From: an uncultured Bacteroides sp.
GTDB lineage: Bacteria > Bacteroidota > Bacteroidia > Bacteroidales > Bacteroidaceae
DNA: 64,000 bases
Assembly (NCBI GenBank): GCA_900755095.1
Contig: CAAEFE010000116.1
Span: 1-64,000 of the forward strand
Reading direction: 5' to 3'
In this document: positions 8,805 through 17,326 of the stretch, one piece after another
How positions within the stretch are numbered: the first letter of the stretch is position 1
Layout of the letters: each line of letters starts with the position of its first letter
Made by a program: the position numbers and the translations under genes
Notes under the pieces: generated by a model
The model's database searches: none
Told to the model about the DNA's origin: nothing
Seen by the model: only the letters and a program-made list of their open reading frames with translations

Positions 8805-11800
8805 TTATTTATACTCTGCCCAGCTCTTGATAGCTATATCATCCACACTCATCGTACAGAAGGCATTGATAAATGCACTAGCCAGACGGGCATTCGTAAT
8901 CAACGGTATATTCAAGTCAATGGCAGCACGACGGATTTTATACCCATTACTTAATTCTCCGGCTGTCAGATTCTTCGGGATATTGACTACCATATCGATT
9001 TCCTTGCGATGAAGCATCTCCAATGCTTGCGGATGCCCCTCCTCACTCGGCCAATAGACATGAGTACTTTCAATTCCATTCTCTGCAAGCGTTTTGTGTG
9101 TACCACCCGTTGCAAAGAGTTTGTATCCCTTATTCACCAACATACGGGCCGCATCCATCATATCCGCTTTTTGCTTCATGGTACCTGTAGAAAGCAGGAT
9201 ATTCTTCTGCGGAATACGATAGCCTACAGAAAGCATAGCCTTCAATACAGCACATGAAGTATCCATACCGATACAACCTACTTCACCGGTAGAAGCCATA
9301 TCTACTCCCAACACCGGATCGGCCTTCTGCAAGCGGTTGAAGGAAAATTGGGAGGCCTTGATTCCGACATAATCCAGTTCGAAGAGATTCTTTTCCGGTT
9401 TCTCCACAGGCAGACCGAGCATCACTTTCGTTGCCAGCTCGATAAAGTTGATCTTCAACACTTTGCTGACAAACGGGAAAGAACGACTGGCACGCAGATT
9501 ACATTCAATCACCTTGATATCGTTGTCTTTCGCCAGATACTGAATATTAAACGGACCGGAGATATTCAAAGCCTTGGCAATCTCACGGCTGATACGCTTA
9601 ATACGGCGAACAGTTTCTACATACAGCTTTTGCGGCGGGAACTGGATTGTTGCATCGCCGGAATGTACTCCCGCAAATTCGATATGCTCACTTATAGCGT
9701 ATGCTACAATTTCTCCATTCTGCGCCACCGCATCCATTTCCACTTCCTTGGCGTGTTCGATAAACTGGCTTACTACCACCGGATGTTTCTTCGATACATT
9801 AGCTGCCAGTTTCAAGAAACGTTCCAATTCTTCCTGGTTGGAACAAACATTCATCGCAGCTCCCGAAAGCACATAAGACGGACGAACAAGTACGGGGAAA
9901 CCTACCTCTTCAACGAACTCCTGAATGTCATCCATAGAAGTTAATTCACGCCAACGGGGCTGATCCACACCGATACGGTCAAGCATGGCAGAGAATTTCT
10001 CACGATCTTCGGCATTATCAATACTCTTGGCACTCGTACCTAGAATATTAATCTTCTGTGCATCCAGACGCAAAGCAAGGTTATTTGGAATCTGACCACC
10101 GGTAGATACAATTACCCCATGCGGATTTTCCAGTTCCAGAATATCCATCACACGTTCAAAAGTCAATTCATCAAAGTACAAACGGTCGCACATATCGTAA
10201 TCCGTAGATACGGTTTCAGGATTATAGTTAATCATGACACTGCGCCATCCCTCTTTGCGAATGGTATTCAAAGCCTGTACGCCACACCAGTCGAATTCTA
10301 CGGAAGAACCGATACGATAAGCACCGGAACCTAATACGACAATAGATTTATGGTCGCCCAGATAATGCACATCATTTGCTACACCGCTATAAGTAAGATA
10401 CAGATAATTGGTTTGTGCCGGATACTCGGCTGCCAGTGTATCAATCTGTTTCACTACCGGAAGAATGCCTGCCTCTTTACGGTGTTTGCGGATATAAAGA
10501 ATCCCATCTTCCATATCCCCTTCGTAACCGATGGCACGGGCAATCTGGAAATCGGAGAAACCTTGAACCTTAGCTTTACGAAGCAATTCGTTCGGCAAAT
10601 CGGCAATCTGTTTGTGATTGTTTCCCCAACTATGCAGTTCTTCGGAAGTCTTCATAATATTCATTAACTTCTGCAAGAACCATTTATCAATCTTAGTCAA
10701 TTCGTGCACCTGATCGATGGTGTAGCCGGCGCGAAACGCTTTCGAGATCACGAAAATACGTTTATCGGTCGGTTCGCGCAAGGCTTTATCAATGTCGGAA
10801 ATAACCAATTCTTTGTTCTCCACAAAACCATGCATTCCCTGTCCGATCATACGAAGACCTTTCTGGATAGCTTCTTCAAAAGTGCGTCCGATAGCCATCA
10901 CTTCACCCACAGATTTCATAGAAGAACCCAACTCTTTATCTACACCGTGGAATTTACCTAAATCCCAACGAGGAATCTTACATACGACATAATCCAGTGC
11001 CGGTTCAAAGAAAGCGGAAGTAGTCTTGGTTACAGAATTCTTCAGGTCGAAGAGTCCATAACCCAATCCCAATTTGGCAGCAACGAAAGCCAGCGGATAA
11101 CCGGTTGCCTTAGATGCTAAAGCCGATGAACGGGAAAGGCGGGCATTTACTTCGATCACCCGGTAATCTTCGGATTCGGGATCGAAGGCATATTGTACGT
11201 TACATTCACCCACGATACCGATATGGCGGATGATACGTATTGCCAATTCCCGAAGTTTATGATACTCTTTATTGGTAAGCGTCTGTGAAGGAGCAATAAC
11301 GATAGACTCACCGGTATGAATACCCAGCGGATCGAAGTTTTCCATATTACAAACGGTGATACAGTTATCGAAGCGGTCACGTACCACTTCATATTCCACT
11401 TCTTTCCAGCCGCGTAGTGATTTCTCCACCAATACCTGTGGGGAGAAAGAGAATGCTTTTTCTACCAGCACATCCAGTTGTTGTTCATTATCACAGAAAC
11501 CGGACCCCAAGCCTCCTAACGCATAAGCAGCACGAACAATCACCGGATAGCCCAGTTCTTTTGCTGCGCGACGTGCATCTTCCGCATTTTCTACGGCTTC
11601 ACTCTTGATGGTTTTTACATTGATCTCATTCAATTTCTGAACAAAAAGTTCACGGTCCTCGGTATCCATAATGGCCTGTACCGGAGTACCCAGCACTTTT
11701 ACATTATATTTTTCAAGAATACCTTCTTTATACAATGCTACTCCACAGTTCAGAGCCGTCTGACCACCGAACGCCAGCATAATACCTTCCGGTTTTTCTT

Positions 11801-12032
11801 TCTGGATCACTTTCTCTACGAAGTACGGAGTCACCGGAAGAAAGTAAATTTGATCTGCCACTCCTTCGGAAGTCTGCACCGTAGCAATATTCGGATTGAT
11901 AAGAATGGTTTCAATACCCTCTTCTTTCAAGGCTTTAAGTGCCTGTGAACCGGAATAGTCAAATTCACCAGCCTCACCGATTTTCAGGGCACCTGAACCT
12001 AATAGCAATACTTTCTTTATATTTTCTTTCAT
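8805..12032 (-). CDS. carB: Carbamoyl-phosphate synthase, large subunit
   Basis: Cytoplasmic synthetase that makes carbamoyl phosphate for arginine and pyrimidines from bicarbonate, ATP and ammonia channelled from CarA. 1075 residues, the normal size. Two homologous ATP-grasp halves are visible: KVLLLGSGALKIGEAGEFDYSG opens the first and IVVLGSGAYRIGSSVEFDW (about 570) the second. Each is followed by its glycine-rich grasp segment, and the C-terminal MGS-like allosteric domain (from about 940, FATGGTHKTLAENGI) is intact. The start lies 2 bp after the carA stop, so the pair is translationally coupled. It is the last gene of a four-gene operon of glutamine-using enzymes. Confidence 0.97.
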   Translation of the reverse strand: MKENIKKVLLLGSGALKIGEAGEFDYSGSQALKALKEEGIETILINPNIATVQTSEGVADQIYFLPVTPYFVEKVIQKEKPEGIMLAFGGQTALNCGVALYKEGILEKYNVKVLGTPVQAIMDTEDRELFVQKLNEINVKTIKSEAVENAEDARRAAKELGYPVIVRAAYALGGLGSGFCDNEQQLDVLVEKAFSFSPQVLVEKSLRGWKEVEYEVVRDRFDNCITVCNMENFDPLGIHTGESIVIAPSQTLTNKEYHKLRELAIRIIRHIGIVGECNVQYAFDPESEDYRVIEVNARLSRSSALASKATGYPLAFVAAKLGLGYGLFDLKNSVTKTTSAFFEPALDYVVCKIPRWDLGKFHGVDKELGSSMKSVGEVMAIGRTFEEAIQKGLRMIGQGMHGFVENKELVISDIDKALREPTDKRIFVISKAFRAGYTIDQVHELTKIDKWFLQKLMNIMKTSEELHSWGNNHKQIADLPNELLRKAKVQGFSDFQIARAIGYEGDMEDGILYIRKHRKEAGILPVVKQIDTLAAEYPAQTNYLYLTYSGVANDVHYLGDHKSIVVLGSGAYRIGSSVEFDWCGVQALNTIRKEGWRSVMINYNPETVSTDYDMCDRLYFDELTFERVMDILELENPHGVIVSTGGQIPNNLALRLDAQKINILGTSAKSIDNAEDREKFSAMLDRIGVDQPRWRELTSMDDIQEFVEEVGFPVLVRPSYVLSGAAMNVCSNQEELERFLKLAANVSKKHPVVVSQFIEHAKEVEMDAVAQNGEIVAYAISEHIEFAGVHSGDATIQFPPQKLYVETVRRIKRISREIAKALNISGPFNIQYLAKDNDIKVIECNLRASRSFPFVSKVLKINFIELATKVMLGLPVEKPEKNLFELDYVGIKASQFSFNRLQKADPVLGVDMASTGEVGCIGMDTSCAVLKAMLSVGYRIPQKNILLSTGTMKQKADMMDAARMLVNKGYKLFATGGTHKTLAENGIESTHVYWPSEEGHPQALEMLHRKEIDMVVNIPKNLTAGELSNGYKIRRAAIDLNIPLITNARLASAFINAFCTMSVDDIAIKSWAEYK

Positions 12033-12034
12033 TG

Positions 12035-13180
12035 TTACAATAGTTTTACAAATTCGTCGAACAGGAATTCCGTATCCGTAGGTCCACTCGCAGCTTCCGG
12101 GTGGAATTGCGCAGAGAACCAGGGATTCTTTTTATGTTTGATTCCCTCGTTGGACCCATCGTTCATATTGATAAACAACGGTTCCCACTCTGCACTCAAC
12201 GTATTATTGTCTACGGCATAACCATGATTTTGTGAAGTAATGAAACAACGTTCCGTACCTACCATACGCACCGGCTGATTGTGGCTACGATGTCCGTATT
12301 TCAATTTATAAATCTTGGCTCCGCCCGCTTTTGAAAGCAACTGGTTACCCATACAGATGCCGAAGATAGGCAGTTTCTCATTTACCATCGCCTTCCGTAT
12401 ATTCTGTACCGCAGCATCACAAGTATCCGGGTCACCCGGTCCGTTGGAGATAAACAACCCGTCAAATTCGAGTCCGCTATAATCATAATCCCAAGGTACA
12501 CGGATCACTTCTACATTACGTTTCAGCAGACAACGAATAATATTTGTCTTTACACCGCAATCTACCAGGATAACCTTCTTAAATTGAGAATTGAAAGTTG
12601 AGAATTGAGAATTAAGCTGCGCATAGGAACTATTTACGGAGAAAGTTTGTGAAGTTCCGGCAGGAAGATAGCAAATAATCTCTTTGCAAGATACACGATC
12701 TACATAATTGACGCCTGCGTATACTGCTTCAGGCACATTATCCGGTTCATCATCGAAAACGATTTTTCCCATCATTACTCCATGTTCACGAAGAACCTTA
12801 GTCAGCTCGCGCGTATCAATGCCTGTGATACCGGGAATCTGCTCGCGTTTCAACCAGTCACCGAGACTTTCCACCGCATTCCAGTGGCTGTATTCATAAG
12901 AATAGTCACTTACGATAATCGCTTCCGCATGGATTTTCTCACTTTCCATGAAAGTGGCAAGTCCATTCGGTTCGATGGTAAAAGGAGGAACACCGTAGTT
13001 GCCTACCAGAGGATAGGTAAGCGTCATCAACTGTCCGGCATAGGAAGGGTCAGTAAGGCTCTCCGGGTATCCGGTCATGGCAGTATTAAAAACTACTTCG
13101 CCTGCCACCGGCTTCTCGTAGCCAAACGACTTACCGGAAAACCGGCTCCCGTCGTCAAGGATTAATGTCACATTTCTCAT
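12035..13180 (-). CDS. carA: Carbamoyl-phosphate synthase, small (glutaminase) subunit
   Basis: Hydrolyses glutamine and passes ammonia to CarB. The N-terminal CPSase_sm domain (residues 1 to about 150; MTGYPESLTDPSYAGQ) is followed by a class I amidotransferase domain with the nucleophile elbow PIFGICMGNQ and the catalytic His/Glu near AQFHPEAASGP. Residues about 188-201, the linker between domains, are encoded by five tandem 7-bp units (12582-12616) that give a repetitive Asn/Ser/Gln/Phe sequence. This looks like an intergenic-type repeat that entered the coding region without breaking the frame. Total length (381) is normal. Lies 27 bp after purF. Confidence 0.96.
   Translation of the reverse strand: MRNVTLILDDGSRFSGKSFGYEKPVAGEVVFNTAMTGYPESLTDPSYAGQLMTLTYPLVGNYGVPPFTIEPNGLATFMESEKIHAEAIIVSDYSYEYSHWNAVESLGDWLKREQIPGITGIDTRELTKVLREHGVMMGKIVFDDEPDNVPEAVYAGVNYVDRVSCKEIICYLPAGTSQTFSVNSSYAQLNSQFSTFNSQFKKVILVDCGVKTNIIRCLLKRNVEVIRVPWDYDYSGLEFDGLFISNGPGDPDTCDAAVQNIRKAMVNEKLPIFGICMGNQLLSKAGGAKIYKLKYGHRSHNQPVRMVGTERCFITSQNHGYAVDNNTLSAEWEPLFINMNDGSNEGIKHKKNPWFSAQFHPEAASGPTDTEFLFDEFVKLL
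12582..12616 (-). repeat. Heptamer array inside carA (5 x 7 bp)
   Basis: Plus-strand units AATTGAG, AATTGAA, AGTTGAG, AATTGAG, AATTAAG run head to tail in the linker of carA. Because 7 is not a multiple of 3, successive units are read in different frames, yet all remain open. Confidence 0.8.
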
Positions 13181-13207
13181 TCTTATTATTGAATCGTTGT
13201 ATGGTTG

Positions 13208-15091
13208 TTAGAATTGATACATTTGTTCTATATAGTCGATGAACGCCCGGTTCACCATTTTCACACCTCCCGGTGTAGGGTAGTTACCGCTAAAATACCA
13301 GTCGCCTTTATGACGCGGACAAGCCTCGTGCAATCCCTCCAACGGTTGATAGACAATTTCCACTTTCGCCTTTGTTCCCTTGGGAGTCAGCAGTTCCACC
13401 ATCTTGCCAGAGATTTCCTCATCGGTGAACGGAGCATAGATATCCTTCACATAGTTTATCATCTGCTCTTTCGGCAGTCCCACCTGATCTTTCGATTTAC
13501 GGTAGGCAGCCGCAATCACATCTTTCATATCCCGCTCCTTTAAAAGTTCGACAGCAGCCCTGAAAGCGATAAACTCACTCATCTTTGCCATATCGATACC
13601 GTAATAGTCAGGATAACGCACTTGCGGAGAAGAAGATACTATCACAATCTTCTTCGGACCGAGACGGTCGAGAATACCGATAATACTTTGTTTCAACGTA
13701 GTACCACGCACAATGCTGTCGTCAATAATCACCAGATTATCAACACCGGGTACCAGACTTCCGTATGTAATGTCATACACATGGGCTGCCAGATCATTAC
13801 GACTGTTTCCTTCGGCAATAAACGTACGGAGTTTGATATCCTTGATCGCCACCTTTTCGCTACGGATACGGCGGGAAAGAATGACTTCCAGTTCCTCCAT
13901 ATCCGGATGATGCCCTAATGCAGCAATTTGCTGCACTTTCTCCTCATTCAAGTAATCGTCCAGTCCCTGCAACATTCCGTAGAAAGCCACCTCCGCAGTA
14001 TTGGGAATAAAAGAAAAAACCGTATGATCGATGTCATTATTGATAGCTTTCAATATTCTCGGAACCAACTTTTCACCCAACCGTTTCCTTTCCTTATAAA
14101 TATCGACATCACTCCCACGGGAGAAATAGATACGTTCGAAAGAACAGGCATGATTTTCGCGCGGCTTGTTAATTTGCGAAGTACGGATTTTACCTTCTTT
14201 GCTGATTAACAATGCTTGCCCCGGTTGCAATTCTTTGATTTCCTCAAACGGAACATTCAAAGCAGTCTGGATCACCGGACGTTCGGAAGCAAGAACAGCT
14301 ATCTCATCATCCTGATACCAGAATGCAGGCCGGATTCCCCACGGGTCGCGGATGGCGAAGGACTCGCCGCTCCCGGTCAATCCGCAAATCACGTATCCCC
14401 CATCCCATTCGCGGCTGGAAGTGCGCAACACGTTTGCCAAATCAATATATTCTTCTATATAATGAGTGATTCCCATGCCCGTAAGCCCCTCGGCTTCGGC
14501 AAGATTGAATACACGCTCCACTTCACGGTCAAGACGGTGTCCCACCTGCTCCAACATGATATATGTATCGGCATATTTACGCGGATGCTGACCAATGGCA
14601 GTGATACGGGCAAATATCTCGTCCACATTTGTCATATTGAAATTTCCGCAGAGGGCCAGATTCTTGGCGCGCCAGTTATTTCTTCTTAAAAATGGATGCA
14701 CATAAGAGATTCCGGATTTTCCCGTAGTAGAATAACGAAGATGTCCCATATATATTTCACCGGCAAAAGGTAAAGTTCGTTTGGCATACTCTGCATCGTG
14801 CAACTGTTCGGGAGTGAGATCCTTAAAATTATTTTGAATATTTTCAAAGATTTCCGTAATGGCTCCGGAACCTAAAGCGCGTTCACGAAACATATATTCT
14901 TCACCCGGATTTGCTTCCAGTTTCACACATGCCAGTCCCGCACCTTCCTGTCCACGATTATGCTGCTTCTCCATCAACAGGTAGAGTTTATTAAGACCAT
15001 ACATCCATGTCCCGTACTTTTTCTCGTAATACTCTAACGGTTTGAGCAAGCGTATCATGGCAACGCCACATTCATGTTTCAATTGTTCCAT
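13208..15091 (-). CDS. purF: Amidophosphoribosyltransferase-like protein (divergent PurF)
   Basis: Expected to transfer glutamine amide nitrogen to PRPP, the first step of purine synthesis. The N-terminal class II amidotransferase domain has its nucleophile at Cys8 (KHECGVA, so a short propeptide would be removed), with KQHNRGQEGAG and the GHLRYSTTG block. The C-terminal phosphoribosyltransferase domain has the PRPP loop NLVIIDDSIVRGTT. At 627 residues it is about 120 longer than the E. coli enzyme. The segment equivalent to the PDSG motif reads IPNTAEVAFYG, and a Glu/Lys-rich insertion follows. These features define a divergent subfamily; PurF is the best name, but a related substrate cannot be excluded. 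It sits 28 bp after glmS and 27 bp before carA. Confidence 0.82.
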   Translation of the reverse strand: MEQLKHECGVAMIRLLKPLEYYEKKYGTWMYGLNKLYLLMEKQHNRGQEGAGLACVKLEANPGEEYMFRERALGSGAITEIFENIQNNFKDLTPEQLHDAEYAKRTLPFAGEIYMGHLRYSTTGKSGISYVHPFLRRNNWRAKNLALCGNFNMTNVDEIFARITAIGQHPRKYADTYIMLEQVGHRLDREVERVFNLAEAEGLTGMGITHYIEEYIDLANVLRTSSREWDGGYVICGLTGSGESFAIRDPWGIRPAFWYQDDEIAVLASERPVIQTALNVPFEEIKELQPGQALLISKEGKIRTSQINKPRENHACSFERIYFSRGSDVDIYKERKRLGEKLVPRILKAINNDIDHTVFSFIPNTAEVAFYGMLQGLDDYLNEEKVQQIAALGHHPDMEELEVILSRRIRSEKVAIKDIKLRTFIAEGNSRNDLAAHVYDITYGSLVPGVDNLVIIDDSIVRGTTLKQSIIGILDRLGPKKIVIVSSSPQVRYPDYYGIDMAKMSEFIAFRAAVELLKERDMKDVIAAAYRKSKDQVGLPKEQMINYVKDIYAPFTDEEISGKMVELLTPKGTKAKVEIVYQPLEGLHEACPRHKGDWYFSGNYPTPGGVKMVNRAFIDYIEQMYQF

Positions 15092-15119
15092 CTCTCTATA
15101 TACTAGTTACTACTTAAAG

Positions 15120-16964
15120 TTACTCTACTGTTACCGACTTCGCCAGATTTCTCGGCTGATCCACATCCATCCCTTTGCATACCGCAATGTGGTAAGCAAG
15201 AAGTTGCAGAGGTACCGTAGTAATTAACGGATCGAGACATTCGATTGTTTCAGGAAGTTCGATACTACAGTCAGCGATTTTGCTGATAACGGTATCTCCT
15301 TTCGTCACAAATGCAATCACTTTTCCTTTCCGTGCCTTAATCTCCTGAATATTACTTAATACTTTCTCATACAACCCATTCTGCGTAGCAATCACCACTA
15401 CCGGCATTTCCGCATCGATCAGGGCAATCGGTCCATGCTTCATCTCCGCAGCCGGATAACCTTCGGCGTGAATATACGATATTTCTTTCAATTTCAATGC
15501 ACCTTCCAGAGCAACGGGATAACTATATCCGCGTCCCAGGTAAATAAAATTATGCGCATAAGTGAAAGTTTTCGATAACTCCGCCAAAGTATCATTCAAT
15601 TCCAACACCTCTTTCATTTTTTCCGGAATATGATTTAACTCCTGTACGATTGAAAGATAATGCTGTTCGTCAATGGTTCCTTTCGCTTTGGCAAGTGTCA
15701 ATGCCAGCATCGCCAATACAGTGACCTGTCCGGTAAATGCTTTGGTAGAAGCCACCCCGATTTCTGGACCCACATGAATATATGAACCGGTATGAGTGGC
15801 ACGGGGAATAGAAGAGCCAATCGCATTGCAAATACCATATATAAATGCCCCGCGGCTTTTCGCCAATTCCACAGCAGCCAATGTATCTGCCGTCTCACCA
15901 CTCTGGGAAATTGCTATCACCACATCCTGCCCGTCAATCACCGGATCACGGTAGCGGAATTCGGAAGCATACTCCACTTCCACCGGTATGCGACAGAAAC
16001 TCTCAATCAGATGCTTACCAATCAGTCCGGCATGCCAGGAAGTTCCGCAAGCAACAATAATAAACCGTTTGGCATTCAGCAGCTTTTCCCGATGATCTAT
16101 CACAGCAGAAAGCACCACATTATCAGCTTCCACATTGATACGTCCGCGCATGCAATCACGAATACAATCGGGCTGTTCGAAAATCTCTTTCAACATAAAG
16201 TGCGAATATCCCCCTTTTTCCAACTGACCGAGGTTGAGTTCCACCTTCTTTATTTCAGGTATCATTTCGACATTGTTCAAGTTGACTACCTTCAACTCCT
16301 TCCCCAGATTCAAAACAGCTATTTCCCCGTCTTCCAGATAAACCACTTTATCAGTATATTCTACAATCGGAGTAGCATCTGAAGCAAGAAAGAACTCATT
16401 CTCTCCAATCCCCACTACCAATGGACTGCTCTTACGGGCAGCAATAATCTCATCGGGATGCTCCTTATCAAGAATCGCAATCGCATAAGCACCAATTACC
16501 TCCCCTAACGCCAACTGAACAGCCGTCAACAGACTGACCTGATTAGTGACTTTCATGTATTCTATTAATTGAACGAGGACTTCGGTATCTGTACTACTTT
16601 TAAAAATATAGCCTTTGGCTTGAAGTTTTTCTTTAAGAACGGCGTAGTTTTCAATAATACCGTTATGAATGAGAGCGAGCTTTTCGGAAGAAGAGTAATG
16701 AGGGTGGGCGTTAACAGAACAAGGTTCCCCGTGAGTAGCCCAACGGGTATGGGCAATTCCGATTGTACCGGAAATATCTTTCTGTGTGACGAAATTTTCA
16801 AGATCAGAGACTTTTCCTTTCGTCTTATACACATTTAACTGTTGGTCATCACTAATGATTGCTACCCCCGCGCTGTCATATCCACGATACTCCAGTCGCT
16901 TCAGCCCTTTGATAAGGATAGGGTAGGCTTTTCGTTTACCAATATAGCCTACTATTCCACACAT
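15120..16964 (-). CDS. glmS: Glutamine-fructose-6-phosphate aminotransferase (isomerizing)
   Basis: Makes glucosamine 6-phosphate for peptidoglycan and LPS amino sugars. The class II amidotransferase domain begins MCGIVGYIG, with Cys2 as nucleophile after Met removal, and continues with RLEYRGYDSAGVA and the HTRWATHG block. Two SIS isomerase domains follow, with CGTSWHAG, SQSGETADTLAA and a C-terminal end in LAKSVTVE. 614 residues, full length. It is the first gene of the minus-strand operon glmS-purF-carA-carB and is divergent from gltB. No glmS ribozyme is expected in this phylum and none was seen upstream. Confidence 0.97.
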   Translation of the reverse strand: MCGIVGYIGKRKAYPILIKGLKRLEYRGYDSAGVAIISDDQQLNVYKTKGKVSDLENFVTQKDISGTIGIAHTRWATHGEPCSVNAHPHYSSSEKLALIHNGIIENYAVLKEKLQAKGYIFKSSTDTEVLVQLIEYMKVTNQVSLLTAVQLALGEVIGAYAIAILDKEHPDEIIAARKSSPLVVGIGENEFFLASDATPIVEYTDKVVYLEDGEIAVLNLGKELKVVNLNNVEMIPEIKKVELNLGQLEKGGYSHFMLKEIFEQPDCIRDCMRGRINVEADNVVLSAVIDHREKLLNAKRFIIVACGTSWHAGLIGKHLIESFCRIPVEVEYASEFRYRDPVIDGQDVVIAISQSGETADTLAAVELAKSRGAFIYGICNAIGSSIPRATHTGSYIHVGPEIGVASTKAFTGQVTVLAMLALTLAKAKGTIDEQHYLSIVQELNHIPEKMKEVLELNDTLAELSKTFTYAHNFIYLGRGYSYPVALEGALKLKEISYIHAEGYPAAEMKHGPIALIDAEMPVVVIATQNGLYEKVLSNIQEIKARKGKVIAFVTKGDTVISKIADCSIELPETIECLDPLITTVPLQLLAYHIAVCKGMDVDQPRNLAKSVTVE

Positions 16965-16988
16965 ATTATGATATTTTTATTTCGCCTG

Positions 16989-16996
16989 CAAATATA
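16989..16996 (-). promoter_or_regulatory. -7 box of glmS operon
   Basis: TATATTTG on the minus strand fits TAnnTTTG and lies 25-32 bp upstream of the glmS start. No TTTG was found at the standard 19-bp spacing upstream. Confidence 0.6.
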
Positions 16997-17265
16997 CACA
17001 TTACAAATAACATAAAGACAACAAAAAGCATATTTATTTGACAGAAACGCATAAAAAAGTTGCAAACACATCAAAAAGTTAAATAATATATTATTTTTAG
17101 CTCAAAAAGAAACAAATTACAATCAGCTTCAAATAAGGATAAATAAGCTAACAAATTAAAAGCAAATTTCCTGTTTTTAATAACAAATTAAAAGAATAAA
17201 GATTCCTATTCTCATTTCGCGTCACACAAAAGCTAAATTTCACTATCATTTTGAAATTAAAATAT

Positions 17266-17273
17266 TAACTTTG
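17266..17273 (+). promoter_or_regulatory. -7 box of gltB operon
   Basis: TAACTTTG fits TAnnTTTG, 53 bp before the gltB ATG. A TTTG at 17250-17253 is too close for a standard -33 element, so activation by a regulator is possible. Confidence 0.55.
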
Positions 17274-17326
17274 CCAAACAATTTGATACATCAAACAGGT
17301 ATTATCATACAATAAAGCTAGTAAGA

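Larger units (their letters stand above)
16965..17326. other. Divergent intergenic region glmS / gltB
   Basis: 362 bp, very A/T-rich, between the two divergent operons. It holds a -7 box for each direction (listed separately) and no open frame or clear hairpin. A site shared by the two nitrogen operons is plausible, but I could not pick one out by eye. Confidence 0.6.

Noticed and set aside
9348-9944. 198-codon plus-strand frame inside carB
   Set aside because: Antisense shadow of a conserved gene with no motif of its own.
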